A stretch of 5,631 bases of DNA from DASQUK01 sp035697145 (GCA_035697145.1 DASSDL010000211.1:1-5631), one strand, 5' to 3'. Positions 1 through 5,585 are shown, counted from the stretch's first letter. A program made the numbers and translations. The notes: generated by a model not told the origin, from the sequence alone.

Positions 1-17
1 TGACGGCTCGTCAGCCG
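1..17. other. Overlapping short inverted repeats ahead of the first gene
   Basis: Two mutually exclusive 5-bp hairpins can be drawn here: TGACG/CGTCA (1-5 with 9-13, loop GCT) and CGGCT/AGCCG (4-8 with 13-17, loop CGTC). They are followed by an 8-bp palindrome CCGGCCGG at 15-22 and a second copy of CGTCAG at 27-32 (first copy 9-14). The stretch lies 35-50 bp before the first start codon. It could be an operator, the leader of the operon or the tail of an upstream terminator. With the window edge at base 1 and such high GC, chance is also possible. No convincing -10/-35 pair is visible in 1-51. Confidence 0.25.
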
Positions 18-40
18 GCCGGAGCCCGTCAGATCCAGCC

Positions 41-47
41 AAGGAGG
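41..47 (+). promoter_or_regulatory. Strong Shine-Dalgarno for the amidohydrolase
   Basis: AAGGAGG is a near-perfect anti-16S match lying 4 nt before the GTG at 52. It decides the start: the next in-frame candidate, GTG at 67, would be 19 nt away from it, and the first in-frame ATG lies far inside the fold (Met109). Confidence 0.85.
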
Positions 48-51
48 AGCC

Positions 52-1257
52 GTGACCTCCCGCAGGGTGAACTTCCCCATCTTCGATTCCGACAACCACC
101 TCTACGAGACCAGGGACGCGCTCACGAAGTACCTGCCCGAGCCCCAGAGGGGGGCCATCGACTACGTCGAGGTCCATGGCCGAACGAAGATCGTCGTGCG
201 CGGCCAGATCAGCGACTACATCCCCAACCCGACCTTCGACCGCGTCGGCCGCCCGGGTGCCCAGGAGGAGTACTTCAAACAGGGAAACCCGGATGGGCGC
301 TCGCAGCGGGAGATCATCGGGCGCGGCATCGACTGCCCGCCCGGCTTCCGTGCGGCCCCGGCCCGGCTAGAGATCATGGACGAGCAGGGGGTCGACTACG
401 CGCTGATGCTGCCCACGCTCGCCAGCCTCGTCGAGGAGCGGATGAAGGACGACCCCGACCTGTGTGCCGACGCCATCCACGCGCTCAACCAGTGGATGAC
501 CGAGGCGTGGCCCTTCGTGTTCGAAGGCCGCATCTTCTCCACGCCGATCATCACGCCCGGCCTCCTCGACCGGGCCGTCGGCGAGCTCGAGTGGCTCCTC
601 GACCGGGGCGCCCGCGTGGTGTTGATGCGTCCCGCCCCTGCGTGGGGCTACCAGGGGCCGCGGTCGTTCGCCCTGCCCGAGTTCGACCCCTACTGGGAGC
701 GGATCCAGGACAGCGGCACGCTCGTCGTGCTCCACGCGTCCGACACCGGCTACGTCCGCTACGCCAACGAGTGGGAGGGGGCGCACACGGAGGCGCAGGC
801 GTTCGCCCAGCCCTCGCCCTTCGGCCACACGCTGCAGACGCGCCACCGCGACATCGAAGACGCGGTCACGTCGGTCATCTGCCACGGGGTGCTGTGGCGG
901 TTCCCCGAGGTCCGGGTCGCGCTCATCGAGAACGGCGCCGGCTGGGTGCCGAACCTGCTCGAGCACTTGGACCATTGCTACGGGCAGATGCCGCAGGCCT
1001 ATGAGGCGAAGCCTTCGGACACGTTCAAGCGGAACTTCTGGATGCACCCGTTCCACGAGGAAGATCCCCGCGGGCTGGTGGAGCTGCTGGGCGCCGACCA
1101 CGTCATCTTCGGGTCGGACTTCCCCCACGTCGAGGGGCTGGCCGATCCGCTGTCCTACCTCGACGAGCTCGAAGGGGTGCCCGACGAGGATCTGCGCAAG
1201 ATCATGGGTGGCAACATGATGAACCTGCTCGGCGTCGAGGAGAAGGTGACCGCCTGA
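52..1257 (+). CDS. Amidohydrolase-2 family metal-dependent hydrolase/decarboxylase
   Basis: This 401-residue soluble protein belongs to the amidohydrolase-2 (PF04909, ACMSD-like TIM-barrel) family, whose members hydrolyse or decarboxylate small, often aromatic or cyclic acids with a divalent metal. Seen in the sequence: an N-terminal metal-site strand with Asp14 and His16 (DSDNH); His228 at the end of a core strand (VVLHAS); His278 in ICHGVLWRFPEVRVALIENG, the family's typical 'G-x-x-x-RFP-x-x-R' segment; and Asp356 in GSDFPH, the position of the conserved catalytic/metal Asp. No signal peptide or membrane segment is visible, so it is cytoplasmic. The length is normal for the long actinobacterial branch. 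The GTG start is set by the AAGGAGG at 41-47. It is the first gene of a co-directional set with an acyl-CoA ligase (24 bp downstream) and a cyclase-family hydrolase, suggesting a step in breakdown of a cyclic acid. Family assignment is firm; reaction and substrate are unknown. Confidence 0.93.
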   Translation: MTSRRVNFPIFDSDNHLYETRDALTKYLPEPQRGAIDYVEVHGRTKIVVRGQISDYIPNPTFDRVGRPGAQEEYFKQGNPDGRSQREIIGRGIDCPPGFRAAPARLEIMDEQGVDYALMLPTLASLVEERMKDDPDLCADAIHALNQWMTEAWPFVFEGRIFSTPIITPGLLDRAVGELEWLLDRGARVVLMRPAPAWGYQGPRSFALPEFDPYWERIQDSGTLVVLHASDTGYVRYANEWEGAHTEAQAFAQPSPFGHTLQTRHRDIEDAVTSVICHGVLWRFPEVRVALIENGAGWVPNLLEHLDHCYGQMPQAYEAKPSDTFKRNFWMHPFHEEDPRGLVELLGADHVIFGSDFPHVEGLADPLSYLDELEGVPDEDLRKIMGGNMMNLLGVEEKVTA

Positions 1258-1260
1258 GGG

Positions 1261-1273
1261 CGCCGGGCCGGCG
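1261..1273 (+). repeat. Intercistronic inverted repeat before the ligase ribosome binding site
   Basis: CGCCGG-G-CCGGCG is a perfect 6-bp-arm inverted repeat (5-bp stem with a GGC loop as RNA). It begins 3 nt after the amidohydrolase stop and touches the first base of the ligase Shine-Dalgarno. It may adjust ligase translation or protect the mRNA 3' end. There is no U-tract, so a terminator is unlikely. Chance is possible at this GC content. Confidence 0.35.
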
Positions 1274-1280
1274 AGGGGGA
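1273..1280 (+). promoter_or_regulatory. Shine-Dalgarno for the acyl-CoA ligase
   Basis: GAGGGGGA precedes the ATG at 1282, with GAGG ending 5 nt before it. This supports that ATG as the start and indicates independent ribosome loading even though the previous gene ends only 24 bp upstream. Confidence 0.7.
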
Positions 1281-1281
1281 C

Positions 1282-2751
1282 ATGAACACCGAACCCATCC
1301 CCTATGGATCACGCATTCGGCAGCTGGCCGAGGAACGTCAGGATCAGACCGCGATCGTCTTCGTCGCCGAGGACGGTTCGGAGCGCGTGGTCCCGTGGTC
1401 CGAGCTCGATGCCCGCTCGACCCAGATAGCGCGGGGGCTGGCCGCCCGCGGGCTCGGTGAGGGCGACCGCCTGGGGATCAAGCTCCACAACTGCCCCGAG
1501 CACATCTTCACCACCTTCGCCGGCTGGAAGCTGGGCGCCGTCGTGGTGCCGGTGCGCTGGGACCTGCCCGACTGGGAGCTCGAGCGCGTGCGTGCCGTGC
1601 TCGACCCCAAGCTGGTGGTCGAGCCCGACGACACCGAGCTGCTGGAGGGCAGCCTGTCGGCGTCGACCGATCCGTTGCCGGAGGTCACGCCGCCACAGTC
1701 GTCGGGCATCCTCAGCTCGGGATCGACGGGCACCCCCAAGGTCATCCTGCGTAACACGCCCGGTGTCTACAACCCCGAGGCCTCGCCCAACGCCCTGCTC
1801 GAGGCCTACGGGCCGCTGTCCGATCCCCAGCTCGTGCTCGTGCCGGCGCCGCTGTACCACAACAACGGCTTCATGCACACCGCCAACCTCCTGACTGGGT
1901 CGGATCGGCTGTTGCTGCTGCAGCGGTTCAACGCCGCCCGGCTCCTCGGCGCCATCGAGCGGCACCGGGTGACCGGCTTCGTGGCCACGACGATCATGCT
2001 GCAGCGCATCGCCCGCGAGCTGGACGCCGGCGAACGTGACCTGTCGAGCATCGAGTGGGTCATGCACGGGGCCGCCCCGCTGCCCGAGTGGCTGGCCCGC
2101 TCGTGGATCGACCTCATCGGGCCCACGCACTTCTTCGTGTGCTACGGATCGAGCGAGGGCGCCGGCGCGACCTTCGCGCGTGGCGACGAGTACCTCGATC
2201 ATCCCGGGACCGTGGGCAAGGGCGCGATCGGCACCGAGTTGCGGATCCTCGGCGACGACGGCAACGAGCTGCCCACCGGCGAGATCGGCGGCATCTACAT
2301 GCGGCAGCCCCATGGCGTGATGTCCGAATACGTGGGCGACGTGGCGCCGATCCCCGTGACCGGCGACGGCTTCGCCACCGTCGGCGATCTCGGCTCCGTC
2401 GACGCCGACGGCTACCTGTACCTCGCCGACCGGCGGGTCGACATGATCGTGACCGGCGGTGCCAACGTGTTCCCGGCCGAGGTCGAGAGCGCGCTGAGCG
2501 AGCATCCGGGCGTGGGCGACGTCGTCGTGATCGGGCTCGCCGACGAGGAGTGGGGTCGGCGGGTTCACGCCATCGTGCAGCCCGCCGATCCGGCCACACC
2601 GGTGCCGGCCGACGAGCTGGTCGCCTGGTGCAGGGCGCGGCTTTCGCCGTACAAGGTGCCGAAGTCGATCGAGCTGGTCGACGCGGTTGCCCGCAGCGAG
2701 GCGGGCAAGCTCAACCGGGCCGTCCTCGTCGCCGAGCGCGACCCGGGCTGA
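1282..2751 (+). CDS. AMP-binding acyl-CoA synthetase/ligase (ANL superfamily)
   Basis: This 489-residue class I adenylate-forming enzyme is expected to activate a carboxylic acid with ATP and then transfer it to CoA in the cytoplasm. Core motifs appear in order: the A3 phosphate loop SSGSTGTPK (145-153); the A5 motif YGSSEG (288-293); A7 with Asp369 in VGDLG, the ribose-binding Asp; the hinge/A8 region DRRVDMIVTGGANVFPAEVE (383-402); and the A10 catalytic lysine Lys476 in EAGKLNR. Both the large N-terminal domain and the small C-terminal lid are therefore complete. At 489 residues it is at the short end for acyl-CoA ligases (usually about 500-560). The acid substrate cannot be read off: the pocket region (about 185-260, including PAPLYHNNGF) does not match a specificity I know. 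The segment PVRWDLPDWELERV near 90-103 recalls bile-acid-type CoA ligases, but this is from memory and weak. It sits between the amidohydrolase and the cyclase gene, and its TGA shares a base with the next ATG. Confidence 0.95.
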   Translation: MNTEPIPYGSRIRQLAEERQDQTAIVFVAEDGSERVVPWSELDARSTQIARGLAARGLGEGDRLGIKLHNCPEHIFTTFAGWKLGAVVVPVRWDLPDWELERVRAVLDPKLVVEPDDTELLEGSLSASTDPLPEVTPPQSSGILSSGSTGTPKVILRNTPGVYNPEASPNALLEAYGPLSDPQLVLVPAPLYHNNGFMHTANLLTGSDRLLLLQRFNAARLLGAIERHRVTGFVATTIMLQRIARELDAGERDLSSIEWVMHGAAPLPEWLARSWIDLIGPTHFFVCYGSSEGAGATFARGDEYLDHPGTVGKGAIGTELRILGDDGNELPTGEIGGIYMRQPHGVMSEYVGDVAPIPVTGDGFATVGDLGSVDADGYLYLADRRVDMIVTGGANVFPAEVESALSEHPGVGDVVVIGLADEEWGRRVHAIVQPADPATPVPADELVAWCRARLSPYKVPKSIELVDAVARSEAGKLNRAVLVAERDPG

Positions 2752-2753
2752 TG
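2749..2753 (+). promoter_or_regulatory. TGATG stop-start junction (translational coupling)
   Basis: The ligase TGA (2749-2751) overlaps the cyclase ATG (2751-2753) by one base. No good Shine-Dalgarno is visible in the preceding 20 nt, so reinitiation by ribosomes finishing the ligase is the likely way the cyclase gene is translated. The two proteins are probably made in linked amounts. Confidence 0.75.
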
Positions 2754-3674
2754 GCGCTGCCCGAGGAGTTCCACGAGCTGGCCCGCAAGGTGAACAACTG
2801 GGGGCGCTGGGGTGCGGACGACGAGCTGGGCACGCTCAACCTCATCACCCCCGAGGTCGTACGCGGAGCGGCGGGGCTGGTCCGGCAGGGCAAGGTCTTT
2901 TCCCTGGCGTTGCCGCTGGGCCCCGACGGCCCGCAAATCGGGGCGATCCCGGGCCGGCTGAACCCGCTGCGCACCATGCTCATGGTGAACCGCCCGGTCT
3001 TCGACCCCGAAGGGTTCTGCGCCAGTGACGACATCGTGGTCATGGGCCTGCAGGCGGCGACCCACTGGGATGCCCTGGCCCACGCGTCTTATCTCGGGCG
3101 GATCTACAACGGCCATCCGATCGAGGGCCTCACCGAGGCCGGCGCCGCCAAATGCGGCATCGGCAACGCCAGCCGGCTGGTCAGCCGCGGCGTGCTCCTC
3201 GACGTGGCCCGGGCCAAGGGGGTCGAGCGGCTCGCTGTGCCGTACGCCATCACCGGCGAGGATCTCGACGCCGCCTGCGAGTTGGGCAAGGTGACCGCAG
3301 GCCCCGGCGACGTGGTCCTGGTGCGGACGGGGATGATGCAACTGCTGAAGGCGGGCGACAAGCAGGGCTACCACGGCGGGACCGGTCCCTCGTTCTGGTC
3401 GGTCGAGTGGTTCCGCGACCACGACGTGGCCGCGGTCGCAACCGACAACATCACCTTCGAGTACCTGGACATGGACAGGCACCCCGAGCTCCTGCTCGTG
3501 GTGCACCTGCTCCACCTGGTCGAGATGGGGCTGACCCAGGGGCAGAACTTCGACCTCGAGGCCCTGGCCGACGACTGCGCCGACGACGGCATCTACGAGT
3601 TCCTCTTCGAAGGCTCGCCCGAGCCCTTCGTCAACGGCCTCGGGTCACCGGTAAACCCCATCGTCGTCAAGTGA
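2751..3674 (+). CDS. Cyclase-family (kynurenine formamidase-like) hydrolase
   Basis: This 307-residue soluble protein belongs to the cyclase family (PF04199), metal-dependent hydrolases that include bacterial kynurenine formamidase and enzymes opening cyclic amides, imides or lactones. The metal-site motif is visible as Thr104-His105-Trp106-Asp107 and His111 (THWDALAH), matching the family HxGTHxDxxxH pattern with Ala in place of Gly before the Thr. A C-terminal His-rich helix (VHLLHLVEMG, His252/His255) is followed by GLTQGQNFDLEAL and the tail GSPVNPIVVK, which I recall as typical of the roughly 310-residue actinobacterial/proteobacterial branch. The start is the ATG overlapping the ligase stop. 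The reading frame is open further upstream inside the ligase gene, but that part is arginine-rich out-of-frame shadow and not protein-like. No signal peptide is seen. Context suggests it opens or trims a cyclic intermediate handled by the same pathway as the ligase and amidohydrolase. True kynurenine formamidase is unlikely because that branch is much shorter (about 210 residues). Confidence 0.94.
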   Translation: MALPEEFHELARKVNNWGRWGADDELGTLNLITPEVVRGAAGLVRQGKVFSLALPLGPDGPQIGAIPGRLNPLRTMLMVNRPVFDPEGFCASDDIVVMGLQAATHWDALAHASYLGRIYNGHPIEGLTEAGAAKCGIGNASRLVSRGVLLDVARAKGVERLAVPYAITGEDLDAACELGKVTAGPGDVVLVRTGMMQLLKAGDKQGYHGGTGPSFWSVEWFRDHDVAAVATDNITFEYLDMDRHPELLLVVHLLHLVEMGLTQGQNFDLEALADDCADDGIYEFLFEGSPEPFVNGLGSPVNPIVVK

Positions 3675-3696
3675 CGTCGGGGCGATGCCCCACGTC
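3673..3696 (+). terminator. GC-rich hairpin at the end of the catabolic genes
   Basis: The stem is GACG(3673-3676)/CGTC(3693-3696) plus GGGGC(3679-3683)/GCCCC(3687-3691), with a GAT loop and a small TC/A internal loop. It begins within the cyclase stop codon. No run of T follows, so it would act as a Rho-assisted terminator, as often seen in actinobacteria, or as a 3' mRNA stabiliser. Confidence 0.5.
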
Positions 3697-3711
3697 GTCA
3701 TGCACGCACAT

Positions 3712-3748
3712 TCGGGGACACCGCCGGCCTCCGTCGTGGGCGCCCCGA
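3712..3748. terminator. Second hairpin in the convergent gap
   Basis: TCGGGG (3712-3717) pairs with CCCCGA (3743-3748); inside it CAC (3719-3721) can pair with GTG (3736-3738). It starts 4 nt after the histidine kinase stop when read on the minus strand, so it could end the two-component transcript. The loop is long and no T-run follows on either strand, so support is modest. The rest of the 3675-3752 gap shows nothing else. Confidence 0.35.
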
Positions 3749-3752
3749 GCCG

Positions 3753-4859
3753 TCAATCAACGATTTCGTGGGCCCCGCTCGGGGACGATGCCTGCGGCGT
3801 GGCGGGAAGTCGAATCGTGACGAGGAGACCGCCGGCAGGGCGGGGTGTGAGGTCGAGGGTCCCGTCGTGTGCTTGGACGATGCTGTGCACGATGGCCAGC
3901 CCGAGGCCGACGCCGGCGTGGTCGTCGGTGCGTATGCGTTGTGTTCCGCGTTGGAAGGGTTCGGTGAGGGTCGGTACGAGTGCCGCTGGGAGCGGATGGC
4001 CCGTGTTCTCGACCCGCAGCACGCTCGTGTCGTGCTGCGATTCGGTGTGGACCGTCACGGTGCCGCCGGCGGGGAGGTTGTGGACGATGGCGTTCTGGAC
4101 GAGGTTCGTCACCATCCGCAGCATGAGCGCCGCCGAGCCGACGGTCCGTGTCCTCTCGCCGGCGACGTCGAGCGTGATCCCGCACTGTTCGGCGAGGGGA
4201 AGCAGCGTTTCGGTGGCTTCCTCGGCGACAAGGGAGATGTCGACGGGCTCGCGGGTGAAGCTCCTGAGGTCGCTGCGGCTGAGCAGCAGGAGGGCCTCGG
4301 TGAGGTCGATCGCCCGCGCGTTGACGGTGTGGAGGCGTTCGATGAGTACGCCCCGGTCGCGCGTGGGGTCGTTGCGGGCGGCGTCGAGGAGCGTCTGCGA
4401 GATCGCCAGCGGGGTACGCAGTTCGTGGGAGGCGTTCGCGGCGAATCGTTGCTGTTCGGCGACGTGGGATTCGAGTTGTTCGAGCATGGTGTCGAACACG
4501 TCGGCGAGATCGCGGAACTCGTCTCGACGGCCCGGGAGCCGGATTCGGTGGGCGAGCGACCCGTTCGCAGCCATGCGTGTGGCGTCTGCGATCCGTGTGA
4601 GTGGTGCGAGCATCCGGCCGGCGAGGATCCATCCTCCCAGGAGGCCGACCACGAGTAGCAAGGCCAGTGCTGTGGCCGCGGCGGGGGCGAAGGGGCGCAG
4701 GAGGACAGTGCGGTTGGGCCCCGGTGCGAAACCGTCGGGTATGTAGCGCAGCAGGAAGACCCATACGACGGCCAGCAGGAGAGTGCCGGCGAGGAGGATG
4801 AATCCGGCGTAGCTGATGGTGAGTTTCACTCGGGCGCTGAGCCCTGGGCGCCTAGCCAT
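3753..4859 (-). CDS. HAMP-domain sensor histidine kinase (CutS-like)
   Basis: This 368-residue membrane sensor kinase autophosphorylates on a histidine and passes the phosphate to the response regulator encoded just before it. Order of parts: a short basic N-terminus; membrane segment 1 about 16-37; an extracytoplasmic loop of only about 19 residues (38-56); membrane segment 2 about 57-80; a HAMP linker about 81-133; HisKA with phospho-acceptor His145 in FAANASHELRTP; and an HATPase domain with N-box Asn252/Asn256 (NLVQNA), G1-like ENTGHPL (284-290), F-box PFQRG (301-305) and G2 GVGLGLAIV (316-324). All catalytic boxes are present, so it looks active. The ATG overlaps the regulator's stop by 8 bp and has only a weak AGG-type Shine-Dalgarno, implying coupling. 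The only cysteine is Cys226, in the cytoplasm. In two stretches I counted by hand its third codon positions are less GC-rich than those of the left-hand genes. The signal sensed is unknown. Confidence 0.97.
   Translation of the reverse strand: MARRPGLSARVKLTISYAGFILLAGTLLLAVVWVFLLRYIPDGFAPGPNRTVLLRPFAPAAATALALLLVVGLLGGWILAGRMLAPLTRIADATRMAANGSLAHRIRLPGRRDEFRDLADVFDTMLEQLESHVAEQQRFAANASHELRTPLAISQTLLDAARNDPTRDRGVLIERLHTVNARAIDLTEALLLLSRSDLRSFTREPVDISLVAEEATETLLPLAEQCGITLDVAGERTRTVGSAALMLRMVTNLVQNAIVHNLPAGGTVTVHTESQHDTSVLRVENTGHPLPAALVPTLTEPFQRGTQRIRTDDHAGVGLGLAIVHSIVQAHDGTLDLTPRPAGGLLVTIRLPATPQASSPSGAHEIVD
4852..4859 (-). promoter_or_regulatory. 8-bp stop-start overlap coupling regulator and kinase
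   Basis: On the minus strand ATGGCTAG contains both the kinase start (ATG, 4859-4857) and the regulator stop (TAG, 4854-4852). This arrangement favours translation of the kinase by ribosomes finishing the regulator and keeps the partners in a fixed ratio. It also supports these ends for both genes. Confidence 0.75.
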
Positions 4860-5547
4860 GAACGCTGCCTGGGTGGGCTTGGTCGATGTCGGCGTCGATG
4901 CGGTAGCCGACGCCGGGCACCGTGGTGATGAGCCATGGTTCGCCGAGTCGTTTGCGCAGGCCGGAGACGGTGATGCGGACGGCGTTGGTGAAGGGGTCGG
5001 CGTTCTCGTCCCAGGCCCGCCTCAGCAGCTCTTCGGCGCTGACGACACCGCCTTCGGCGGTGACGAGGACCTCGAGCACGGCGAACTGCTTCCGGGTGAG
5101 GGCGACGTAGCGTCCGTCGCGGAATACCTCCCGGCGGAAGGGGTCCAGCCGGAGGCCCGCGATCTCGCTGACCGGGGGTCGGGCGTGCGCGCGCCTGCGG
5201 TCGAGCGCCCGCAGCCGCAGGACGAGCTCTCGCAGCTCGAACGGTTTGGTGAGGTAGTCGTCGGCGCCGAGCTCGAACCCGGACGCCTTGTCGTCGATCC
5301 GGTCGGCAGCGGTGAGCATGAGGATCGGGACGCCGCTGCCGGAGGCGACGATTCGTCCGGCGATCTCGTCGCCGGAGGGGCCGGGGATGTCGCGGTCGAG
5401 GACCGCGACGTCGTAGGCGTTGATGCCGAGCAGTTCCAGCGCGGCGTGGCCGTCGCCGGCGATGTCGGCGGCGATCGCTTCCAGCCGGAGACCGTCACGG
5501 ACGGCTTCGGCCAGGTAGGGCTCGTCCTCCACGACCAGCACACGCAT
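4852..5547 (-). CDS. OmpR/PhoB-family response regulator (CutR-like)
   Basis: This 231-residue DNA-binding response regulator is the partner of the adjacent kinase. The receiver domain (about 1-115) has the acidic pair Glu7/Asp8, phospho-acceptor Asp51 (VAVLDRDIPG), Thr79 and Lys101 (LTKPF). The winged-helix effector domain (about 125-217) carries the recognition-helix region WDENADPFTNAVRITVSGLR and the C-terminal hairpin TTVPGVGYRI. Compared from memory, the receiver start, LDRD motif, RREVFRDG strand and WDEN-DPFTN-VR segment are strikingly like Streptomyces CutR, so I place it in that actinobacterial group. Orthology is not proven. The start is secure: MRVLVVEDE is the usual beginning, and an in-frame TAG lies four codons upstream (5559-5557) with no other start between. 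No usable Shine-Dalgarno is present; a promoter suited to a leaderless message sits directly in front. A roughly 14-residue tail follows the winged helix. Confidence 0.97.
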   Translation of the reverse strand: MRVLVVEDEPYLAEAVRDGLRLEAIAADIAGDGHAALELLGINAYDVAVLDRDIPGPSGDEIAGRIVASGSGVPILMLTAADRIDDKASGFELGADDYLTKPFELRELVLRLRALDRRRAHARPPVSEIAGLRLDPFRREVFRDGRYVALTRKQFAVLEVLVTAEGGVVSAEELLRRAWDENADPFTNAVRITVSGLRKRLGEPWLITTVPGVGYRIDADIDQAHPGSVHG

Positions 5548-5553
5548 ACCTGA

Positions 5554-5583
5554 AGCCTAAGGAGCACGGCATATCGCCGACAT
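5554..5583 (-). promoter_or_regulatory. Predicted leaderless promoter of the two-component operon
   Basis: On the minus strand TAGGCT (5559-5554) fits the actinobacterial -10 consensus TANNNT. Exactly 6 nt (TCAGGT) separate it from the A of the ATG at 5547, so that A would be the +1. The best -35 at an 18-nt spacing is ATGTCG (5583-5578), only 3/6 to TTGACA, suggesting dependence on an activator. Absence of a clear Shine-Dalgarno agrees with a leaderless mRNA. Confidence 0.6.
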
Positions 5584-5585
5584 AC
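5567..5585 (-). promoter_or_regulatory. Tandem 8-bp direct repeats, candidate response-regulator site
   Basis: Minus strand GTATGTCG (5585-5578) and ATATGCCG (5574-5567) fit RTATGYCG, with starts 11 bp apart and a 3-bp spacer. Relative to the predicted +1 they cover about -38 to -20, overlapping the weak -35. Two half-sites in the same direction one helical turn apart is the layout bound by OmpR/PhoB-type dimers, so self-regulation by the encoded regulator is the simplest reading. Inferred, not shown. Confidence 0.45.

Noticed and set aside
1..3. TGA at the window edge as the stop of an upstream gene
   Set aside because: Only three bases are available, so no frame or product can be supported.
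367..1128. Minus-strand open frame opposite the amidohydrolase gene
   Set aside because: Composition (Val, Arg, Gly, Pro, Glu repeats) is that of an antisense shadow of high-GC coding sequence; no domain or start signal is seen.
1309..2568. Long open frame on the minus strand opposite the ligase gene (about 419 codons)
   Set aside because: It lies wholly antisense to a gene with every ANL motif, has no recognisable domain or ribosome binding site, and has the Arg/Gly/His/Val-rich composition of an out-of-frame GC-rich shadow.
2055..2750. Possible upstream extension of the cyclase protein into the ligase gene
   Set aside because: The frame is open, but the translation is arginine-rich and unlike protein, whereas the ATG at 2751 gives a normal family N-terminus and a tight TGATG junction.
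3685..4746. Plus-strand open frame of about 353 codons across the histidine kinase gene
   Set aside because: The minus-strand reading gives an intact kinase with H, N, F and G boxes. The plus-strand product is Ser/Arg-rich without motifs.
4816..5553. Plus-strand open frame of about 245 codons across the response regulator gene
   Set aside because: It is Gly/Asp/Val-rich antisense of a clear OmpR-family regulator; no domain is recognisable.
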